64,000 bases of DNA, from NCBI GenBank assembly GCA_020635655.1, contig JACJZI010000006.1, forward strand, positions 186,001-250,000. The letters run 5' to 3'. Positions 42,917 through 52,634 of the stretch are shown piece by piece (the first letter of the stretch is position 1; every line of letters starts with the position of its first letter). The notes beneath the pieces are model-generated. The model did not search any database. It was not told the origin of the DNA and worked only from the letters and a program-made list of their open reading frames with translations. The translations under genes and the position numbers were made by a program. The stretch comes from Flavobacteriales bacterium. Its GTDB lineage: Bacteria; Bacteroidota; Bacteroidia; Flavobacteriales_F; PHOS-HE28.

Positions 42917-43933
42917 ATGCGGTTGGAAAAGCAGGCGGACCTTACGGCGTTGAACACCTTCGGCGTTCCGGCGCGCGCGGAGCTGCTTGCCCGCTTCTCC
43001 TCCGTGGATGAGCTGCGCGAACTGCTGGCCGCACCCGAGCTGCACGAAAGACCGCAACTGGTGCTGGGGGGCGGGAGCAATGTGCTCTTCACGCACGATC
43101 AGGTCGGCGTGGTGCTCCTGAACGAGATCCCCGGCATATTCGTGGAACGTGAAGCTGAGGACCACGTGTGGGTGAAGGCCGGTGCGGGTGTCGTCTGGCA
43201 CGATCTGGTGATGCATGCCGTGGGGAAGGGCTGGGGGGGGATCGAGAACCTGAGCCTGATCCCCGGCAAGGTGGGCGCCGCACCGATGCAGAACATCGGT
43301 GCCTACGGTGCGGAGCTGAAGGACAGCTTCCACGAACTGGAGGCCCTGCGCCTATCCGATGGCGAACGGCTGACCTTCTCGGCCTCCGCCTGTGCGTTCG
43401 GCTACCGCGAAAGCTTCTTCAAACGGGAGGGGCGCGACCGGTTCGTGATCCTCGGGGTGACCCTGCGGCTCGACAGGCATCCACGCGTGCACACGACCTA
43501 TGGCGCGATCCGCGAAGTGCTGGCCCAACGGGGCATCACCGATCCCACCATCCGCGACGTGAGCGATGCGGTGGTGTCGATCCGACGCAGCAAATTGCCG
43601 GACCCCACCGTGCTCGGCAATGCCGGCAGCTTCTTCAAGAACCCCGTGGTATCCAGACAACAGGCCGATGCCATCCGCAGGGACCATCCCACCATGGTGG
43701 CCTACCCCACGCCCGACGGGCGCGTCAAACTGGCCGCCGGATGGATGATCGAGGCCGCAGGATGGAAAGGGTCCCGGCAGGGACCATGCGGCGTGCACAA
43801 GGACCAGGCACTGGTGCTGGTGAACCACGGCGGTGCCACGGGCACGATGATCTACGACCTCAGCGAACAGGTCCTGCGCAGCGTGCAGGAGCGCTTCGGG
43901 GTCACCCTGGAACGTGAAGTGAACATCCTCTGA
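42917..43933 (+). CDS. murB: UDP-N-acetylenolpyruvoylglucosamine reductase
   Basis: A 338-residue FAD enzyme that reduces UDP-GlcNAc-enolpyruvate to UDP-MurNAc in peptidoglycan synthesis (cytoplasm). FAD-binding text LVLGGGSNVLFTHD is at ~53-66 and GIENLSLIPGKVGAAPMQNIGAYG at ~115-138 carries the usual MurB motif. FGYRESFFKREG at ~160 and the late GSFFKNPVVS (~237) with the catalytic Ser, and final EREVNIL, are typical. Length and order match type I MurB. It is followed 10 bp later by the S9 peptidase gene. Confidence 0.96.
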   Translation: MRLEKQADLTALNTFGVPARAELLARFSSVDELRELLAAPELHERPQLVLGGGSNVLFTHDQVGVVLLNEIPGIFVEREAEDHVWVKAGAGVVWHDLVMHAVGKGWGGIENLSLIPGKVGAAPMQNIGAYGAELKDSFHELEALRLSDGERLTFSASACAFGYRESFFKREGRDRFVILGVTLRLDRHPRVHTTYGAIREVLAQRGITDPTIRDVSDAVVSIRRSKLPDPTVLGNAGSFFKNPVVSRQQADAIRRDHPTMVAYPTPDGRVKLAAGWMIEAAGWKGSRQGPCGVHKDQALVLVNHGGATGTMIYDLSEQVLRSVQERFGVTLEREVNIL

Positions 43934-43943
43934 ACGAACGACC

Positions 43944-46136
43944 ATGCACCGCAAGCTCCCACCCCTCCTCTTCGGCCTCTTCGTCACCCTGGTCCTGCAC
44001 GGTCAGGACACCCTCAGAAAGCTCACGCTGAGCGATGCGGTATTGAAGGCCTACACGGACCTGGCACCGGAACATCTGGACCAGCTGGACTGGGTCCCCG
44101 GCAGCGGCATGTACGCCTATGTGAAGGATGATCGGTTGATGCGCAACGGCATCGGCAAGATGACCGACCAGGAGGTGATCGACCTCGCCGGGCTGCGCAA
44201 ATTGTTGCCCTCCGGATCGCCCGAGCTCGATCACTTCCCCGCGATCACCTGGCAGGACAGGGACCACTTCACCTTCCACCACAACGACCGCGTCTATCGG
44301 ACCGACCTGGGCGCACATGCCATCGCGGAGCAGTGTCAACTGCTCCCCAATGCCGAGAACGAGGATCCCGGGCCGGACGGTCGCGTCGCCTATACCGTGG
44401 ACAATGATCTGTACATCACCGTTCCCGGAACGAGCGGTGCGATCAAGGTGACCAACGACGGCGCCGACGGGATCGTGAACGGGAAGAGCGTGCACAGGGA
44501 GGAATACGGGATCACCAAGGGCACCTTCTGGAGCCCGAAGGGGAACCTGCTAGCCTTCTACCGGATGGATGAAACGATGGTGACCCCCTACCGGCTGGAG
44601 GAGATCGACACGCAGCCGAGCACCTTCAAGAAGATCCGTTACCCCATGGCCGGGCAGACCAGCCACCAGGTAAAGGTGGGCGTGTTCGACCTGCACAGCA
44701 AGGAGATCCTGTTCCTCAACACCGGAGAGCCCAGGGACCAATACCTGACCAACATCGCCTGGTCCCCGGACGAGCGGTACGTGTTCATCACCCACCTGGA
44801 CCGGGCGACCACCAGGGCGCGCCTGGTGCAGTACGACGTGACAACCGGCAACCCCGTGGCGGAATTGATCACCGATACCAGCGACAAGTACGTGGAGCCG
44901 CTGCATCCGCCGCTGTTCGTGAACGGAAGCAGAACGAGCTACATCTGGTGGAGCCAGCGCGACGGCTGGATGCACCTCTATCTCTACGACCTGAAAAAGG
45001 GCCTGGTGCGCCAGCTGACCTCGGGCAACTGGGTGGTGAAGGAGATCCTCGGGCAGGACCCGAAGGGAAGCTACCTGGTGGTCGCCGGCACGGCGGACGA
45101 TCCCGCGCCCATGACCGGCAGGGGATCACTGGGAACGTTCCTGTACCGCGTGGACCTGCGTTCCGGCGCTGTCGTACAACTGACCCGGGATCCCGGCACC
45201 CACCATGGTGAATTGAACAAGGACGCCACCCAGGTGATCGATCGCTGGAGCTCTACCACCGTACCTGGACGGACCGAGATCATCGACGTCCGCACCGGAC
45301 AGGTGCTGAAAGACCTGGTGAACAGCCGCGATCCGCTGGCCGGCTACAAGGTGGGTACCGTGGAGCTGCTTTCCATACCCGGGGAGTACGGCGACCCGCT
45401 GAACGCACGCCTGATCAAGCCGCACGACTTCCAGAGCCGGAAGAGCTACCCTGTATTGCTGTACGTGTACAATGGACCGCATGTACAACTGGTGAACGAC
45501 TCCTGGCTCGGCGGCGCGCAGCTCTGGATGTTGGAAGTTGCGGAACGCGGTTATCTCGTGTTCACGGTGGACGGCCACGGCAGCGATGACCGGGGGCTGG
45601 CCTTCGAACAGGCGGTCTACCGCCACCTCGGTGCCGTCGAAATGAAGGACCAGCTCCACGGTGTGGACTACCTGCGGGGTCTGCCCTACGTCGATCGTGA
45701 ACGGATGGCGGTGCATGGATGGAGCTTCGGCGGGTTCATGACCACCAGCCTGATGCTGAAGGCCCCCGGCGTATTCAAGGTGGCCGTGGCCGGCGGTCCC
45801 GTGATGGACTGGAGCATGTACGAGGTGATGTACACGGAACGCTACATGGATACGCCGGAAGAGAACCCCGACGGCTATGCCCAGGCCAGATTGACCGACA
45901 AATGCGGCCAGCTGCAGGGTGACCTGCTGGTGATCCACGGGCTGGATGACGAGACCGTGCTGCCGGAGCACAGCTACCGGTTCCTTCAGGATTGCGTGAA
46001 GGAGGGCAGGCAGGTGGACTTCTTCGTGTATCCCGGTCATCCCCACAATGTGCGGGGCAAGGACCGGGTCCATTTGATGACGAAGGTGCTCGATCACATC
46101 GACCGGGCCCTGGGAATGGCCGACGGAGCGCGCTGA
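43944..46136 (+). CDS. Dipeptidyl peptidase IV-type S9 serine peptidase
   Basis: A 730-residue exported peptidase (signal near LLFGLFVTLVLHGQ). An N-terminal DPPIV beta-propeller (residues ~90-480; GKSVHREEYGITKGTFWSPKGN with the typical double-Glu-like segment EEYG, IAWSPDERYVFITHLDR) precedes the S9 catalytic domain. The nucleophile is in GWSFGGFMT near residue 593, the Asp in HGLDDETV near 671 and the His in GHPHNV near 703. It removes N-terminal dipeptides, often X-Pro, from peptides in the periplasm. It follows murB by 10 bp and is probably co-transcribed with it, although the functions are unrelated. Confidence 0.92.
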   Translation: MHRKLPPLLFGLFVTLVLHGQDTLRKLTLSDAVLKAYTDLAPEHLDQLDWVPGSGMYAYVKDDRLMRNGIGKMTDQEVIDLAGLRKLLPSGSPELDHFPAITWQDRDHFTFHHNDRVYRTDLGAHAIAEQCQLLPNAENEDPGPDGRVAYTVDNDLYITVPGTSGAIKVTNDGADGIVNGKSVHREEYGITKGTFWSPKGNLLAFYRMDETMVTPYRLEEIDTQPSTFKKIRYPMAGQTSHQVKVGVFDLHSKEILFLNTGEPRDQYLTNIAWSPDERYVFITHLDRATTRARLVQYDVTTGNPVAELITDTSDKYVEPLHPPLFVNGSRTSYIWWSQRDGWMHLYLYDLKKGLVRQLTSGNWVVKEILGQDPKGSYLVVAGTADDPAPMTGRGSLGTFLYRVDLRSGAVVQLTRDPGTHHGELNKDATQVIDRWSSTTVPGRTEIIDVRTGQVLKDLVNSRDPLAGYKVGTVELLSIPGEYGDPLNARLIKPHDFQSRKSYPVLLYVYNGPHVQLVNDSWLGGAQLWMLEVAERGYLVFTVDGHGSDDRGLAFEQAVYRHLGAVEMKDQLHGVDYLRGLPYVDRERMAVHGWSFGGFMTTSLMLKAPGVFKVAVAGGPVMDWSMYEVMYTERYMDTPEENPDGYAQARLTDKCGQLQGDLLVIHGLDDETVLPEHSYRFLQDCVKEGRQVDFFVYPGHPHNVRGKDRVHLMTKVLDHIDRALGMADGAR

Positions 46137-46227
46137 CCGGTCACGTCGGGATCCACAGCGTGGGACATGCATTGGCGACCGGCGGATCCATCGCTCAAGG
46201 AGATTCGCGCTTCGTTCAACCCCGACC

Positions 46228-46857
46228 ATGCGCACCATAACCCTGCTCCTGCCCCTGATCGTCGCCACCGCCACCGCTCAGACCACCTGGAACGTGGAGG
46301 TCGGCGGCAGCACCTCGCCCGGTCAAACGGATCCCTATTACAGTCCGCAGGACCTGACGATCCAGGTCGGTGACATCGTGCATTGGAGCAATGTGAACGG
46401 CACCCACAATGTGAACGGCACCCAGACGACCTTCCCCTCCAACCCGGAATCCTTCACCAGCGGCAGCACCCAGAACGGCAGTTGGACCTATGATCACACG
46501 TTCATGATCCCGGGTGTCTACGACTACCACTGCGATTCACAGAACCATGCCGCGACCCAGTTCGGCACCATCATCGTGCAGGGCGCCACGGGCATTGAGC
46601 AGTTCACGCTGCCACCGGCCCTGAGCATCTATCCCGACCCGGCCGGCGATGAACTGCATGTCGCATTGAACGGCTGCACTGGAGCGATGGGCGTGCGCAT
46701 CGTGGATGTGAACGGTCGCACGATGAGCGAGCATGCCGTGCAGGACGCCCGTGTGAACCACTTCGACCTGACCGGGTTCCCGGCAGGACCGTACTATCTT
46801 TTCGTGACCGGCACTGCAGGCCGCAGGCCGGTGATCGGCCGGTTCATGAAGAACTGA
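46228..46857 (+). CDS. T9SS-secreted cupredoxin (plastocyanin-like) protein
   Basis: A 209-residue exported protein. Signal peptide ends near TATAQ. Residues ~20-125 are a cupredoxin domain with the copper ligands visible as His in WSNVNGTHNV and in YDYHCDSQNHAATQF (Cys, His, and downstream residue), so a type 1 copper site is plausible. The C-terminal ~75 residues are a T9SS type A domain (LSIYPDPAGDELHVAL, VRIVDVNGRT, GPYYLFVTG). Likely an extracellular electron carrier or copper protein; partner unknown, though the neighbouring gene is a multiheme cytochrome. Confidence 0.85.
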   Translation: MRTITLLLPLIVATATAQTTWNVEVGGSTSPGQTDPYYSPQDLTIQVGDIVHWSNVNGTHNVNGTQTTFPSNPESFTSGSTQNGSWTYDHTFMIPGVYDYHCDSQNHAATQFGTIIVQGATGIEQFTLPPALSIYPDPAGDELHVALNGCTGAMGVRIVDVNGRTMSEHAVQDARVNHFDLTGFPAGPYYLFVTGTAGRRPVIGRFMKN

Positions 46858-46881
46858 ACCGGGTCCCGACAGGCCGGCCCA

Positions 46882-48855
46882 TCAGAACACCACCACGCGC
46901 TCAACGACGGTCCTGTCCGCCGTGCGGAATGCCACCAGATAGGTGCCCGGTGCCGCGTGGATGTCCAGCACCCGCCGGCCTGCCCGCAGGGATGGCTGTT
47001 CGACCAGCCGGCCCTGGACATCGAGCAGGCGCACATCGAGCACCTTGCCGCTCAGACCATCGATGTGGATCGTGCCATTGGTGACCGGGTTGGGGTAGAT
47101 CCGCACACCAAGGTCCTGCGGTCCGTCGATACCGACCGTGAGGTCGGTGAACTGGACCTCCTTCACGAGCACCGGTTTGCCATCGGCGTTCGCGTACATG
47201 GTCTGGAACGAATCAATGGGGTCGCTGCTGAACGTGAACATCTCCTCCAGCCATTTCGGGGGCACGGACTGGTACCAGGCCCGCGCGGTGATCTGGATCG
47301 TGCCGGTGAACCCGCCCAGCGGCACATGGTAATGCACGATGTCGGACCCGCTGCCTTCCACACCCATCGCGTCGTGGTTGAAGTCGAGGTCACTGGCGGG
47401 AACCCCTGCGATCAGGGTCGTATCGTAGGCGTAGTGGGAAGTGCTGAAACCCGCCGGCGGGATCTTGTTGTCCTTCAATGGGGTGGCTGCGCGTTCCAGG
47501 ACGGTCGTCTTGTTTCCGTTCACGTCGCCCATCACCATCTCGTAGATCTGCACCTCGTCGGGAGCCTTGATCACGTCGTAGTGGGGTTCATAGGAAGGGT
47601 CGTGTCCGATCACCTCGTTGGTGGCATCGAATCCGCCGGACCGGAAAAGGGTATCGCCCGTCATGGTGTTCTCCACAAGCACCTCCACGAAAAGCCGGCG
47701 GGCCGGATAACCGGACGGGAACTTATGCCCGGTCAGATTGATCAGCTCCACATCCACGAACGCGGTGTCGGCCGTGCGGTCGATGACCGATGCGTTGAGC
47801 ATCAGGCTGTGGTTCTGGAGCATCCGCTCGGTGCGGTCGATGGTGCTGTCGAAGCGCGCCTCGCTGGCGGTCAGGCCGAGCTCCGTGATATGGTCGCGCA
47901 GGATCTTCAGCATGAAGGAATTGCCACCGGCGAAATGGTGCAGTCCGAATGGGGAATGGCCCTGCAGGAAGAGGTAGTTCGCCGAGATCACGACCGAATC
48001 AGGGATCTGCGGCACGTGACAACCCTGGCAGCTGATCCCGTTGGGGTTGTTGTTGTCGGTATTGAAATCGCTGTTCACCCATTCATGGTAGGTGGCCTGT
48101 TCCACGAACTCACCACCGGTCAGGTTCCCGTCCAGATCGGCGGTCTCCGTGATCAAGGTGTGGCAGCTGGCACAAAGGCCACCGTCCAGGATATGTTCCC
48201 CGTACATGGGTTCATAACCGATGAAGGCCGTCATCGGCGCACCGAAGATGTCATCATAGGGCCCGTAGAGCGGACTGCCCAGCGTATCGAATTTCATGTG
48301 CCCGCTGAAGAGCTTGCCGATGCTGTCCGGTGATTGGATGTGGCAGGGCACGCAGGACACGCCGTCCAAGCCCATCGGGTCCTGCAACAGTTCAGCGATG
48401 GAATAGGGACCACCACCGGTGAGGTACTTGTCGTGCCGGCCGGCAGGCGCATGACAACTGGTGCATTTGTCCTCGAGCGCTGCCTGATGCGCGGGGTTCA
48501 CCAACCCCTCATGGCTCACCTTCGCACGCCAGAGCGGGTCACGTGCACTGTTGGCCATCATCGTACTGCGCCAATCGTCCACGACGTTCACATCCTTGCC
48601 CGCATCGTCCAGCATGCTGTAATTCTGGTTGTCGTGACCGTGGCATCCCTCGCAGTTCCCGCTGCCCTTGAAATACGTGTTCTCGGCATAGGTCAGGAGC
48701 GCCCCTCCGGACCGGAAGGCGGCCATCTCGGCTGCGGTGTGATAGGCCCTGGCAGCCGGTGGGCCGCCGTTCGACCAGGCGATGAACACGAGCACGACGA
48801 GGGACAGCACGGCCATCACGCCGGCACGGACCAATGGAGCGGAAAGGTTCCTCAT
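46882..48855 (-). CDS. Pentaheme c-type cytochrome with T9SS domain
   Basis: A 657-residue exported protein. The N-terminal hydrophobic segment (AGVMAVLSLVVLVFIAW) acts as signal or anchor. Five CxxCH heme sites are seen: NCEGCHG, KCTSCHA, SCVPCHI, LCASCHT and SCQGCHV, all in the first ~330 residues. The middle part is beta-rich (VDVELINLTGHKFPSGYPARR is typical of cytochrome c554-like proteins). The end is a T9SS type A domain (VRIYPNPVTNGTIHI, DVQGRLV, GTYLVAFRT). It is probably an extracellular electron-transfer protein. It converges with the cupredoxin gene. Confidence 0.9.
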   Translation of the reverse strand: MRNLSAPLVRAGVMAVLSLVVLVFIAWSNGGPPAARAYHTAAEMAAFRSGGALLTYAENTYFKGSGNCEGCHGHDNQNYSMLDDAGKDVNVVDDWRSTMMANSARDPLWRAKVSHEGLVNPAHQAALEDKCTSCHAPAGRHDKYLTGGGPYSIAELLQDPMGLDGVSCVPCHIQSPDSIGKLFSGHMKFDTLGSPLYGPYDDIFGAPMTAFIGYEPMYGEHILDGGLCASCHTLITETADLDGNLTGGEFVEQATYHEWVNSDFNTDNNNPNGISCQGCHVPQIPDSVVISANYLFLQGHSPFGLHHFAGGNSFMLKILRDHITELGLTASEARFDSTIDRTERMLQNHSLMLNASVIDRTADTAFVDVELINLTGHKFPSGYPARRLFVEVLVENTMTGDTLFRSGGFDATNEVIGHDPSYEPHYDVIKAPDEVQIYEMVMGDVNGNKTTVLERAATPLKDNKIPPAGFSTSHYAYDTTLIAGVPASDLDFNHDAMGVEGSGSDIVHYHVPLGGFTGTIQITARAWYQSVPPKWLEEMFTFSSDPIDSFQTMYANADGKPVLVKEVQFTDLTVGIDGPQDLGVRIYPNPVTNGTIHIDGLSGKVLDVRLLDVQGRLVEQPSLRAGRRVLDIHAAPGTYLVAFRTADRTVVERVVVF

Positions 48856-48972
48856 GGGCGGTTCTGCAGGTGGTGCAATTTACATGGATGGCATCCCCTG
48901 TGCATGACGACCGACAGGATCCCGGCCACCATCCTTTGAACGCTGAAAAAGGAATGCTGTTCGCCCGGGACC

Positions 48973-49539
48973 CTAACTCCCCCGTTGGGCCGACTTGCGC
49001 ACGGTGGTGCTCTTGGACTTGGACCCGGCCGGTTTGGCGGAGCCCGGTTTTTTCGCGGGCCCCGCGGATCGGGCCTTGGTCTTTCCTTCGCCCTTCTTCT
49101 TCGCGGCCTTCTCCTCCTTGGGCTTGGCCTCCTTCTGATCGCCGGCCTCCTCCTTCTCAGGTTCGAGATCGCCCGATCTCACCAGCAATTCGTACCAGGT
49201 GAACAGCTTGCGCAGATCACTGGCATAGATGCGCTCGCGGTCCATATCGGGCAGCACCTCGCCCAGCGCCTTCCACAATGCTTCCTCTTCACCTTTCGGG
49301 TCGACGGTGCTCTTGTCACCGTGCTTGGCGTAGAGACGCTCCAATACGTCCTTCAACGGCACGTCCTCGTCCTTGGTGAACATGCTGATCTCGTCCAGCG
49401 AGCTGACCCGCAACGAAGCATGCACGGGCAGGCGCTTGCCATCGATGAGCGATTCGGCGATGATCGCCTGACGACCCTGCGCCACGACGCGGTAAAGACC
49501 GGGCTTGCCGGCGACGGAGATGATCTTGGATAGGTCCAT
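48973..49539 (-). CDS. DUF5606 family protein
   Basis: A 188-residue cytoplasmic protein. Residues ~1-130 match the DUF5606 family found across Bacteroidota (MDLSKIISVAGKPGLYRVV, VSSLDEISMFT, VLPDMDRERIYASDLRKL). From ~130 on is a highly basic Lys/Ala/Glu tail (KPKEEKAAKKKGEGKTKARS) that may bind nucleic acids. Function unknown. Single gene with a perfect TAGCTTTG box 16 bp upstream. Confidence 0.85.
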   Translation of the reverse strand: MDLSKIISVAGKPGLYRVVAQGRQAIIAESLIDGKRLPVHASLRVSSLDEISMFTKDEDVPLKDVLERLYAKHGDKSTVDPKGEEEALWKALGEVLPDMDRERIYASDLRKLFTWYELLVRSGDLEPEKEEAGDQKEAKPKEEKAAKKKGEGKTKARSAGPAKKPGSAKPAGSKSKSTTVRKSAQRGS

Positions 49540-49555
49540 GCGAACGAATGAGCAA

Positions 49556-49563
49556 CAAAGCTA
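49556..49563 (-). promoter_or_regulatory. TAGCTTTG, -7 box of the DUF5606 gene
   Basis: Perfect TAnnTTTG on the minus strand, 16 bp upstream of the ATG at 49539. Confidence 0.5.
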
Positions 49564-49704
49564 GCAATGGCATTTGGAGGTTGTTCGTTCATGATCGCCA
49601 GGTCCGGGTGGAACGGGAGGCCCGTCAGAAGGGATCCGATCCCGATCGGCCTGCTGCCAACTGGCAACCCACCACATCCTGCGCACGACTTCCCATGACC
49701 GGCC

Positions 49705-51000
49705 TCACGTCTTCTGCTTCCGCTTGCGCGCAGCGGGGAAAAGGATGTTGTTCAGGATGAGGCGGTAGCCGGGTGAGTTCGGGTGCAGGCTCAGGTCCGT
49801 GGGGGGGTCGCCGACCATGTGCTGGTAGTCCTCGGGGTCGTGCCCGCCGTAGAACGTCCATTGCCCGAGACCGAATTCCCCGTGGATATACTTGACCGTA
49901 CCCTGCGCCTTGTTCTCGCCCATGATGGTGACATTGGGCTTCACGAGGCTCCGGCGGAATGCAGTGGTCTGGCCCATGAACCCCTTGATCACCTGCTCGT
50001 GGTCCTGGCAGAGCATGGTGGGCACGATGTCCCATTTCGCACTGAAGTCGAACAACGTGAAGAAGTCCTTCGTCTGACCGATCGTCTGATGGATGTCGGT
50101 GGCATCGATGTTCGAGAATTCATAGACCATGGGATCCGTGATGAGCCGGAAATCCCGGAAGGCGAACGTCTTGTTGAAATCCAGCTTGTCCTGGCAGCTC
50201 GGATCGATGGGGTCATGATCGAACTCCGGTGCGCAGATGTCCACGCCCTCGGCGGCGAGCGCGATGTCGTAGGAATCGGTCCCCGAGCACATGGTGAAGA
50301 GGTAGCCGCCACCGGCCACGTAGTCGCGGATCTTCAGCGCCACGGCCAGCTTCATCTGGCTCACCTTGCTGAACCCGAGCTTCGCGGCCATGTCCTCCGC
50401 TTCCTTCACCTGCGCCTGGTACCAGGGTGCGTTGCGGTAGTGCCCGTAGAATTTGCCGTATTGCCCGGTGAAATCCTCATGGTGCAGATGGAGCCAGTCG
50501 TATTGGGGAAGCACTCCGGAGATCACCTCCTCGTCGTACACGCGCGTGTAGGGGATCTCCGCATAGGTCATCACCAGGGCCACGGCATCGTCCCACGGTT
50601 GAAAGGACGATGGGGCGTACACCGCGATCCGCGGGGCCTTCTCCAGTTTGACCATTTCCATGTTCGCCTCCGGATCCGCGATCTGCGCCAGGACCTGGTC
50701 CGCCTGCCCGTCCGCGATCACCTGGTAGGTCACACCCCGGATGGTGCATTCCTGCTCGATCGTGCTGTAGTCCTCGATCAGGAAGCTGCCACCGCGATAG
50801 TTCAGCAACCACTCCACGGTGACCTCCTGCTGCAGCACCCAGTAGGCAATGCCGTAGGCCTTCAGGTGATCACGTTGGCCCTCGTCCATCGGGATGAGCA
50901 GCTTGGCGGAACGTCCGACCAGGGCGGACAGCAGGAGCGTGACAAGGATCGGCAGCCGCAGGAGGCGGTCAGAAGGGCGCGATGTCGTCGTCGGGATCAT
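49705..51000 (-). CDS. Conserved protein usually labelled 'asparagine synthetase B' in flavobacteria
   Basis: A 431-residue protein with an N-terminal hydrophobic segment (LPILVTLLLSALVGRSA), so exported or membrane-attached. I recognise it as the protein that sits next to dnaB in flavobacteria and is commonly named asparagine synthetase B. The text does not support that enzyme: there is no N-terminal catalytic Cys and no ATP pyrophosphatase SGGxDS motif. What is visible is a glutamine-amidotransferase-like or Rossmann-type core (PRIAVYAPSSFQPWDDAV, GGGYLFTMCSGTDSYDIAL) and a conserved HHEDFTGQYGKF segment. Activity unknown. Its start overlaps the dnaB end by 32 bp. Confidence 0.7.
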   Translation of the reverse strand: MIPTTTSRPSDRLLRLPILVTLLLSALVGRSAKLLIPMDEGQRDHLKAYGIAYWVLQQEVTVEWLLNYRGGSFLIEDYSTIEQECTIRGVTYQVIADGQADQVLAQIADPEANMEMVKLEKAPRIAVYAPSSFQPWDDAVALVMTYAEIPYTRVYDEEVISGVLPQYDWLHLHHEDFTGQYGKFYGHYRNAPWYQAQVKEAEDMAAKLGFSKVSQMKLAVALKIRDYVAGGGYLFTMCSGTDSYDIALAAEGVDICAPEFDHDPIDPSCQDKLDFNKTFAFRDFRLITDPMVYEFSNIDATDIHQTIGQTKDFFTLFDFSAKWDIVPTMLCQDHEQVIKGFMGQTTAFRRSLVKPNVTIMGENKAQGTVKYIHGEFGLGQWTFYGGHDPEDYQHMVGDPPTDLSLHPNSPGYRLILNNILFPAARKRKQKT

Positions 51001-52483
51001 CGTTCATCCGGCTGGGGCGCGTGATGGTGCGCATGCCGTCCGGGCCTGGTGCTCCAACGTCGAAATGGACGGGAGTGGTCTCCAGGTCCGCAAATTTAGC
51101 CAGCTCGGGGATGAAACGCAGCAGCACGGTGTCCAACGCCCCGTTGCGGTGCTTGGCCACGATCACTTCGCCGATGCCGAGCGTGCTGCCATAGTGGTCC
51201 TCGTAGATCTTGTAGTACTCCGGGCGATAGAGGAAGCAGACCAGATCGGCGTCCTGTTCGATGGCACCCGATTCACGCAGGTCGCTCAGCTGCGGCCGTT
51301 TGTCGCCGCCGCGGGTCTCCACGGCACGGCTCAACTGGCTCAGGGCGATGATGGGCACGTCAAGTTCCTTGGCGATGCTCTTGATGCTGCGGCTGATGCT
51401 GCTGATCTCCTGCTCCCGGTTGCCGTTTCGGTTGTCCGTGCCCGTCGTCATCAGCTGTAGGTAGTCGATCACGATCAGCTCAACGTTGTGCTGGGCCTTC
51501 AGGCGCCTGCACTTGGCGCGCAGTTCGAAGATGTTCAGCGCGGGCGTGTCATCAATGAAGATCGGTGCCTTGTCCAGCTTGGTGATGTGCTGGTGCAGGA
51601 TGGCGAACTCCGACTCGTTCAGATCGCCCTTGCGCAGCTTCTCGGAAGGGATCCCCGCCTCGCTCGCAATGAGACGCGTGACCAGCTGGGTGCTGCTCAT
51701 CTCCAGGCTGAAGACGGCCACCGCACGGCGGTGCTCCACGGCGACATTGCGCGCCATGCTGAGCACGAATGCCGTTTTGCCCATGCCGGGCCTTGCGGCC
51801 ACGATCACCATGTCGCTGCGCTGCCAGCCGGCCGTCAGCTTGTCCAGTTTGACGAAGCCCGTGGGCACACCGCTCACCCCGCCGGTGTTCTGCTTGGCGC
51901 TCTCGATCTGGGCGATGGCGTCGCTGAGCAGGTCGCTCATCGGCTCGTAGTTGCGCTTCAGGTTGCCGCTCGTGATCGCATAGAGCTCCTGTTCGGTCTT
52001 GTCGAGCAGATCGAACACGTCCGCGGTCTCATCGTAGGCGTCACGCATCGTTTCACCCGAGATCCGGATCAGCTCGCGCAGGATGTGCTTCTGGCTGATG
52101 ATGCGCGCGTGGTACTCCACGTTGGCGCTGCTGGCGACCCGGTTCGTGAGCTGGCTGATGTAATAGGGCCCGCCGACGATCTCCAATTCACCGCGTGATC
52201 GCAGCTCCTCGGTGACCGTCAATATGTCGATCGGCTTGTCGTTCCGGAAAAGGCCCTGGATCGCGCCAAAGATCCGGTGGTGCGCGTCGACATAGAAGCT
52301 CTCCGGATGCAGGATGTCGATCGCATCGTTCACCGCGTTCCGCTCCAGCATCATCGCGCCCAGCACCGCCTCCTCCAGTTCCGGGGCCTGGGGTGGCAGC
52401 TTGCCCGGTTCGAGCGCTGGATCGTGCAAAGCCGCACTGGTCCTGCGTTTGCGATCGGTTCGGACGGTGGACGGTTCGGGCAT
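50969..52483 (-). CDS. dnaB: Replicative DNA helicase
   Basis: A 504-residue hexameric helicase of the replication fork. The N-terminal domain (PQAPELEEAVLGAMML, residues ~32-130) is followed by the RecA-like domain with Walker A ARPGMGKTAF near 238, Walker B VIDYLQLM near 345, and the DnaB-specific ALSQLSRAVETR and RPQLSDLRESGAIEQDAD stretches. The ATG at 52483 (MPEPSTV) is chosen because a good promoter (TTG-N18-TATTTTTG) lies at 52515-52543, inside the region an earlier start at 52543 would translate. Confidence 0.96.
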   Translation of the reverse strand: MPEPSTVRTDRKRRTSAALHDPALEPGKLPPQAPELEEAVLGAMMLERNAVNDAIDILHPESFYVDAHHRIFGAIQGLFRNDKPIDILTVTEELRSRGELEIVGGPYYISQLTNRVASSANVEYHARIISQKHILRELIRISGETMRDAYDETADVFDLLDKTEQELYAITSGNLKRNYEPMSDLLSDAIAQIESAKQNTGGVSGVPTGFVKLDKLTAGWQRSDMVIVAARPGMGKTAFVLSMARNVAVEHRRAVAVFSLEMSSTQLVTRLIASEAGIPSEKLRKGDLNESEFAILHQHITKLDKAPIFIDDTPALNIFELRAKCRRLKAQHNVELIVIDYLQLMTTGTDNRNGNREQEISSISRSIKSIAKELDVPIIALSQLSRAVETRGGDKRPQLSDLRESGAIEQDADLVCFLYRPEYYKIYEDHYGSTLGIGEVIVAKHRNGALDTVLLRFIPELAKFADLETTPVHFDVGAPGPDGMRTITRPSRMNDDPDDDIAPF

Positions 52484-52514
52484 TGGAGAACGGTGCGGCG
52501 CGTCAGCGGGGGGC

Positions 52515-52543
52515 CAAAAATAGGTGCCGGGTGGTCCGAACAA
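52515..52543 (-). promoter_or_regulatory. dnaB promoter, TTG-N18-TATTTTTG
   Basis: On the minus strand TTG (52543-52541) is followed, 18 bp later, by TATTTTTG (52522-52515), close to the Bacteroidota consensus, leaving a 31-bp gap to the ATG. Confidence 0.65.
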
Positions 52544-52634
52544 GGTAAAGGCGCGACGAAGTCATTCATACTCCGTTAACATTGTGTTTGTGAACAATCA
52601 GGTCGAGCTTCACCGAAGCCTTTCGCGACAATGG

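Noticed and set aside
49705..51000. Naming this gene asparagine synthetase
   Set aside because: Neither the catalytic N-terminal Cys nor the ATP-binding motif of that enzyme is present.
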